Shown: in pieces, positions 61,638-64,000 of the stretch
Numbering within the stretch: position 1 is the first letter of the stretch
Layout of the letters: each line of letters opens with the position of its first letter
Source of the DNA: Curvibacter lanceolatus ATCC 14669
GTDB taxonomy: Bacteria > Pseudomonadota > Gammaproteobacteria > Burkholderiales > Burkholderiaceae_C
DNA: 64,000 nt
NCBI RefSeq assembly: GCF_000381265.1
Contig: NZ_KB906253.1
Coordinates: 1-64,000 of the forward strand
Direction: 5' to 3'
Translations under genes and position numbers: made by a program
Notes under the pieces: model-generated
What the model saw: the letters and a program-made list of their open reading frames with translations, nothing else
Told to the model about the DNA's origin: nothing
Databases searched by the model: none

Positions 61638-61940
61638 ATGCCCCGCACCTTTTTCTCCACCGCCTTGATGGCCGTCGTCACCCTTGCTGCGTCCAGCAGC
61701 TTTGCCGCCGGCGAGGCCGATACCTACCGGGACCAGTTGAACGCCCCCAGCGTGGCGCAACGCAGTCGTACCGAAGTGCGTACCGAGGCCGTGCAAGCCG
61801 CCCGCCATGGGGCCGATGTGGACCCGATGTCCCAGGGCCTGCCGGCCGTCAAGTCGGCGTTGAGCCGACAGGACGTGCGTGCTGCGGCCGCCGCCGCCAA
61901 CCGAGCCGGTTTGCTGCCGCACGGTGAAGCCAGCTTCTGA
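61638..61940 (+). CDS. DUF4148-family exported protein (paralog)
   Basis: A 100-residue exported protein with signal peptide MPRTFFSTALMAVVTLAASSSFA and body GEADTYRDQLNAPSVAQRSRTEVRTEAVQAARHG and LSRQDVRAAAAAANRAGLLPHGEASF. The motifs GEADTY.DQ, S.AQRSR.EV and GL.PHGE match the paralog at 60936-61247. AAGGAA precedes ATG 61638. It is followed by a porin gene on the same strand with a 59-bp gap, so both may be envelope-related and co-expressed. Confidence 0.9.
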   Translation: MPRTFFSTALMAVVTLAASSSFAAGEADTYRDQLNAPSVAQRSRTEVRTEAVQAARHGADVDPMSQGLPAVKSALSRQDVRAAAAAANRAGLLPHGEASF

Positions 61941-61999
61941 GCACGCGCCATGGCCCTTTCGAGCTTTTCTTGTTTCTCCATCTCCATCCGATGACACCC

Positions 62000-63163
62000 A
62001 TGAAAAAATCCCTGATCGCCCTGGCTGCGCTGAGCGCACTGACCGGCTCCATCGCCGCCCATGCCGAATCCGGCTCCAGCCTGCAGTTGTACGGCCTGAT
62101 TGATGCAGGCGTGCGCAGCGACAGCGCTGCCGTCAAGTCCAGCACTGGCGCCACCGGCTCGCAAACCCAGCTCTCCTCGGGCGTGCTGAACACCTCGCGC
62201 TTCGGCTTCAAGGGCACGGAAGACCTGGGCGGCGGTTTGCGCGCCAACTTCAACCTGGAGTCGGGCTTTAACACTGCCACTGGCGCCACCTCCAGCTCCA
62301 GCAATATCTTTGACCGCCGCGCCATCGTGGGCCTGGAAAACCAATGGGGCCGCATCGACCTGGGCCGCAACACCACCTTCAACTACGACCTGCAAGCCGG
62401 CTACATCAACGACCCGCTGGGCCAGGAGCTGACCAACAACAAGCAGTACGCCGCAGTGGCTGCCACCACGGTGAACCCCTTGGGCACCCTGGTGGGCGGC
62501 AGCCTGGACACCTCGCGCCGCGACAACATGGTCAAGTACCAGAGCCCCGTGTGGGCCGGTACGTCCCTCGGCCTGGCCTACTCGTTTGGCAATGTGGCCG
62601 GCTCGACCGCCGCCAACTCGTCGGTGCAGGCCATGCTGAAGTACGACGTGAACCCGGTGCAAGTGGGCGCTGCCTACGACCGCCTGCGCGACGTGGCCGG
62701 CCGCAACCAGACCACCTGGACCCTGGGCGGCAACTACCTGTTCAATGGCCTGCGCGTGACCGCTGGCTACACTCAGATGCAGGCCGACGCCAGCTTTGCC
62801 AACAGCAACACCTCGATCCTGACCAGCTCGAGCGCCAGCACCTCGCTGTACAAGTTCTTGAATGGCGCCAGCGCCAGCACCACCGGCCTCAAGGCCCAGG
62901 TGGCTGATGTGGGCGTGACCTTCAATGTGAGTGACCTGGTGAAGGTGGTGGGCGCGTACTACAACACCAAGTACTCGGCGGACGGCCTGTCGTCCAACCG
63001 GTACGACACCTATGTGGCTCGCGCCCGCTACACCCTCAGCAAGCGCACCGATGTGTATGCCGAACTCGACTACACCAAGGCCAATGGCGTGACGGCGGCC
63101 CAGACCGCCAGCGGCAAAAGCAACAACACCGGTGTGGCCTTCGGCCTGCAGCATCGTTTCTGA
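62000..63163 (+). CDS. Gram-negative porin (Burkholderiales type)
   Basis: A 387-residue outer-membrane general porin. Signal peptide MKKSLIALAALSALTGSIAAHA is followed by the barrel start SSLQLYGLIDAGVRSDS; LNTSRFGFKGTEDLGGGLRANFNLESGFN, DRRAIVGLENQWGRIDLGRNTT and YTLSKRTDVYAELDYTK are typical of the OmpC/Omp32-like family, and the protein ends in Phe (LQHRF), needed for BAM insertion. It forms a trimeric diffusion channel. ATG 61991 would give three more residues. A strong terminator follows. Confidence 0.95.
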   Translation: MKKSLIALAALSALTGSIAAHAESGSSLQLYGLIDAGVRSDSAAVKSSTGATGSQTQLSSGVLNTSRFGFKGTEDLGGGLRANFNLESGFNTATGATSSSSNIFDRRAIVGLENQWGRIDLGRNTTFNYDLQAGYINDPLGQELTNNKQYAAVAATTVNPLGTLVGGSLDTSRRDNMVKYQSPVWAGTSLGLAYSFGNVAGSTAANSSVQAMLKYDVNPVQVGAAYDRLRDVAGRNQTTWTLGGNYLFNGLRVTAGYTQMQADASFANSNTSILTSSSASTSLYKFLNGASASTTGLKAQVADVGVTFNVSDLVKVVGAYYNTKYSADGLSSNRYDTYVARARYTLSKRTDVYAELDYTKANGVTAAQTASGKSNNTGVAFGLQHRF

Positions 63164-63214
63164 TGCCGGGCGCGTGAGCGCCTGACACCCCAGCGGTTTT
63201 TCTCCATTGCGTTG

Positions 63215-63247
63215 ACCCCGTCACTTCAGTGTGGCGGGGTTTTTTTT
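63215..63247 (+). terminator. Rho-independent terminator after the porin gene
   Basis: ACCCCGTCAC and GTGTGGCGGGGT form a GC-rich stem around a short TTCA loop, followed by a run of eight T (63240-63247). It lies about 50 bp after the porin stop and should end the DUF4148-porin transcript. Confidence 0.9.
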
Positions 63248-63344
63248 CGTGGGGGCCGCAGCGCTGGTGTGGGTGGGGGCGGGCTGGCGTGGGCTGAGGG
63301 GGGGGGCGCGTTGTCTGCCGCGCCAGCATGCGCCAGCCGCTGGC

Positions 63345-64000
63345 TCAGTGCGCGCTGCCGGGTGGGGTAGCCTGTTGCTGCCACCCGCCGCCCAGGGCGA
63401 GGAACAGGGCGACTTCATCCCGCGCAGTCTGGCCCTGGCTTTGGGCCACTTGTTGATCCAGGCGGCTCAGCGCGCCTTGCGCCTCCAGCTGGCTGAGCAA
63501 GGGTGCGCGGCCACTCTCATAAAGCCGATGGTTGTCCTGGGCCACCTGATCGGCCTGCTCGCGGGCCTGTGCCAAGCGGGCTTGCTCGTCCAGGTCATGC
63601 ACATAGTGGCTCAGGGCGGTTTCGGTTTCGCGCAGCGCGTTCAGCACCACACCGTCGAAGTGCGCCAGGGCGGCCTGGGCATCGGCTTTCGAGGCCTGCA
63701 CGCGCGCACGTGCTGCATTGTCCGGGATCTGCCAACTGATCAGCGGGCCCAGGCCCCAGCGCGCGGTGGAGGCGTTGCCCAGGTCACCCAACACCCCGCT
63801 CAGGCCCGCCGAGGCGCCCAGGTGGATGCTGGGGTAGAGCGCGGCCGTGGCCACGCCGATGCGCGCCGTGGCGGCCGCCAGTTGGCGTTCGGCCTCACGC
63901 ACATCGGGGCGGCGTTGCAGCAGGGCGGCACCGTCGCCCACCGGCAGCGGCTGTGCGAGTTTTGGCGAGGCCTCGCAATGGGTGCGCTCGCGGCTCAGGG
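63345..64000 (-). CDS. Outer-membrane efflux lipoprotein (NodT/OprM-type), partial
   Basis: The last 217 residues of a TolC-like outer-membrane factor; the N-terminal part continues beyond the right edge. The hallmark stretch LPVGDGAALLQRRPDVREAERQLAAATARIGVATAALYPSI matches the NodT/OprM group (RRPDV.AAE), followed by long helices (ARVQASKADAQAALAHFDGVVLNALRETETAL and DEQARLAQAREQADQVAQDNHRLYESG). It would form the outer-membrane duct of an RND or MFS tripartite pump; the inner-membrane partners must lie outside the window. Confidence 0.92.
   Translation of the reverse strand, partial: LSRERTHCEASPKLAQPLPVGDGAALLQRRPDVREAERQLAAATARIGVATAALYPSIHLGASAGLSGVLGDLGNASTARWGLGPLISWQIPDNAARARVQASKADAQAALAHFDGVVLNALRETETALSHYVHDLDEQARLAQAREQADQVAQDNHRLYESGRAPLLSQLEAQGALSRLDQQVAQSQGQTARDEVALFLALGGGWQQQATPPGSAH

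Noticed and set aside
1-64000. tRNA, rRNA or CRISPR elements
   Set aside because: No cloverleaf-like tract, rRNA-like block or regularly spaced repeat array was noticed while reading; a covariance-model scan was not possible.

Overview
The window is high-GC and gene-dense, and its gene content points to a soil or water betaproteobacterium of the order Burkholderiales, probably Comamonadaceae-like. Pointers are a Bug/TctC solute receptor, two DUF4148 proteins, a Burkholderiales-type porin, about ten LysR regulators that mostly face the genes they are likely to control, two MocR regulators and many catabolic cassettes. No rRNA, tRNA, CRISPR array or intact insertion sequence was seen. Family names come from reading the translations; no database search was run.

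Layout. 1-5.2 kb (minus): a catabolic operon led by a LysR gene, with amidohydrolase, SDR, Bug receptor, carboxymuconolactone-decarboxylase-like protein, small barrel protein and the start of a PcaI-type CoA-transferase. 5.4-9.3 kb (plus): a frameshifted DctA-type transporter, then a binding-protein/hydrolase fusion and a related exported hydrolase; both hydrolase domains have Ala where the nucleophile should be. 9.4-11.3 kb: nitrilase facing a LysR gene. 11.4-21.0 kb: a DUF934 protein, a MocR regulator and a complete eight-gene Nit1 nitrilase cluster (nitrilase, radical SAM, GNAT, AIR-synthase-like, glycosyltransferase, flavoprotein and two small nitrogen-starvation proteins). 21.1-23.9 kb: a short acyl-CoA-dehydrogenase-like protein and a lipoprotein acid phosphatase. 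24.1-31.0 kb: an amide-type ABC importer with a fused LivM-LivG protein, an amidase and a divergent LuxR-type regulator.

31-38.4 kb: lysA with its lysR, pirin, OsmC, a LysR gene broken at a C8 run, then a decayed hipBA module beside an apparently intact one. 38.6-45.5 kb: MFS pump and LysR, then nirBD with a terminator-like leader and a downstream NIT-ANTAR regulator, a likely transcription-attenuation circuit for nitrite assimilation. 45.5-47.6 kb: ferredoxin and both oxygenase subunits of a ring hydroxylase, without a reductase. 47.6-48.8 kb: about 1.1 kb without a convincing gene.

48.8-64 kb: DHA2 pump with LysR; MocR facing a DJ-1/GNAT pair; an AraC-sensor/hydrolase fusion; a small operon (barrel protein, tautomerase, metallo-beta-lactamase-fold hydrolase) with LysR; an MFS transporter; a LysR gene; two divergent DUF4148 genes with duplicated promoter regions; a porin with a strong terminator; and the C-terminal part of an outer-membrane efflux lipoprotein cut by the window edge.

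The main theme is nitrogen scavenging from nitriles, amides and nitrite, together with aromatic or organic-acid catabolism. The most unusual items are the nucleophile-less hydrolase pair, the AraC-sensor/hydrolase fusion, the nirB attenuator, the paired hipBA modules and the repeated motif upstream of the Nit1 operon.
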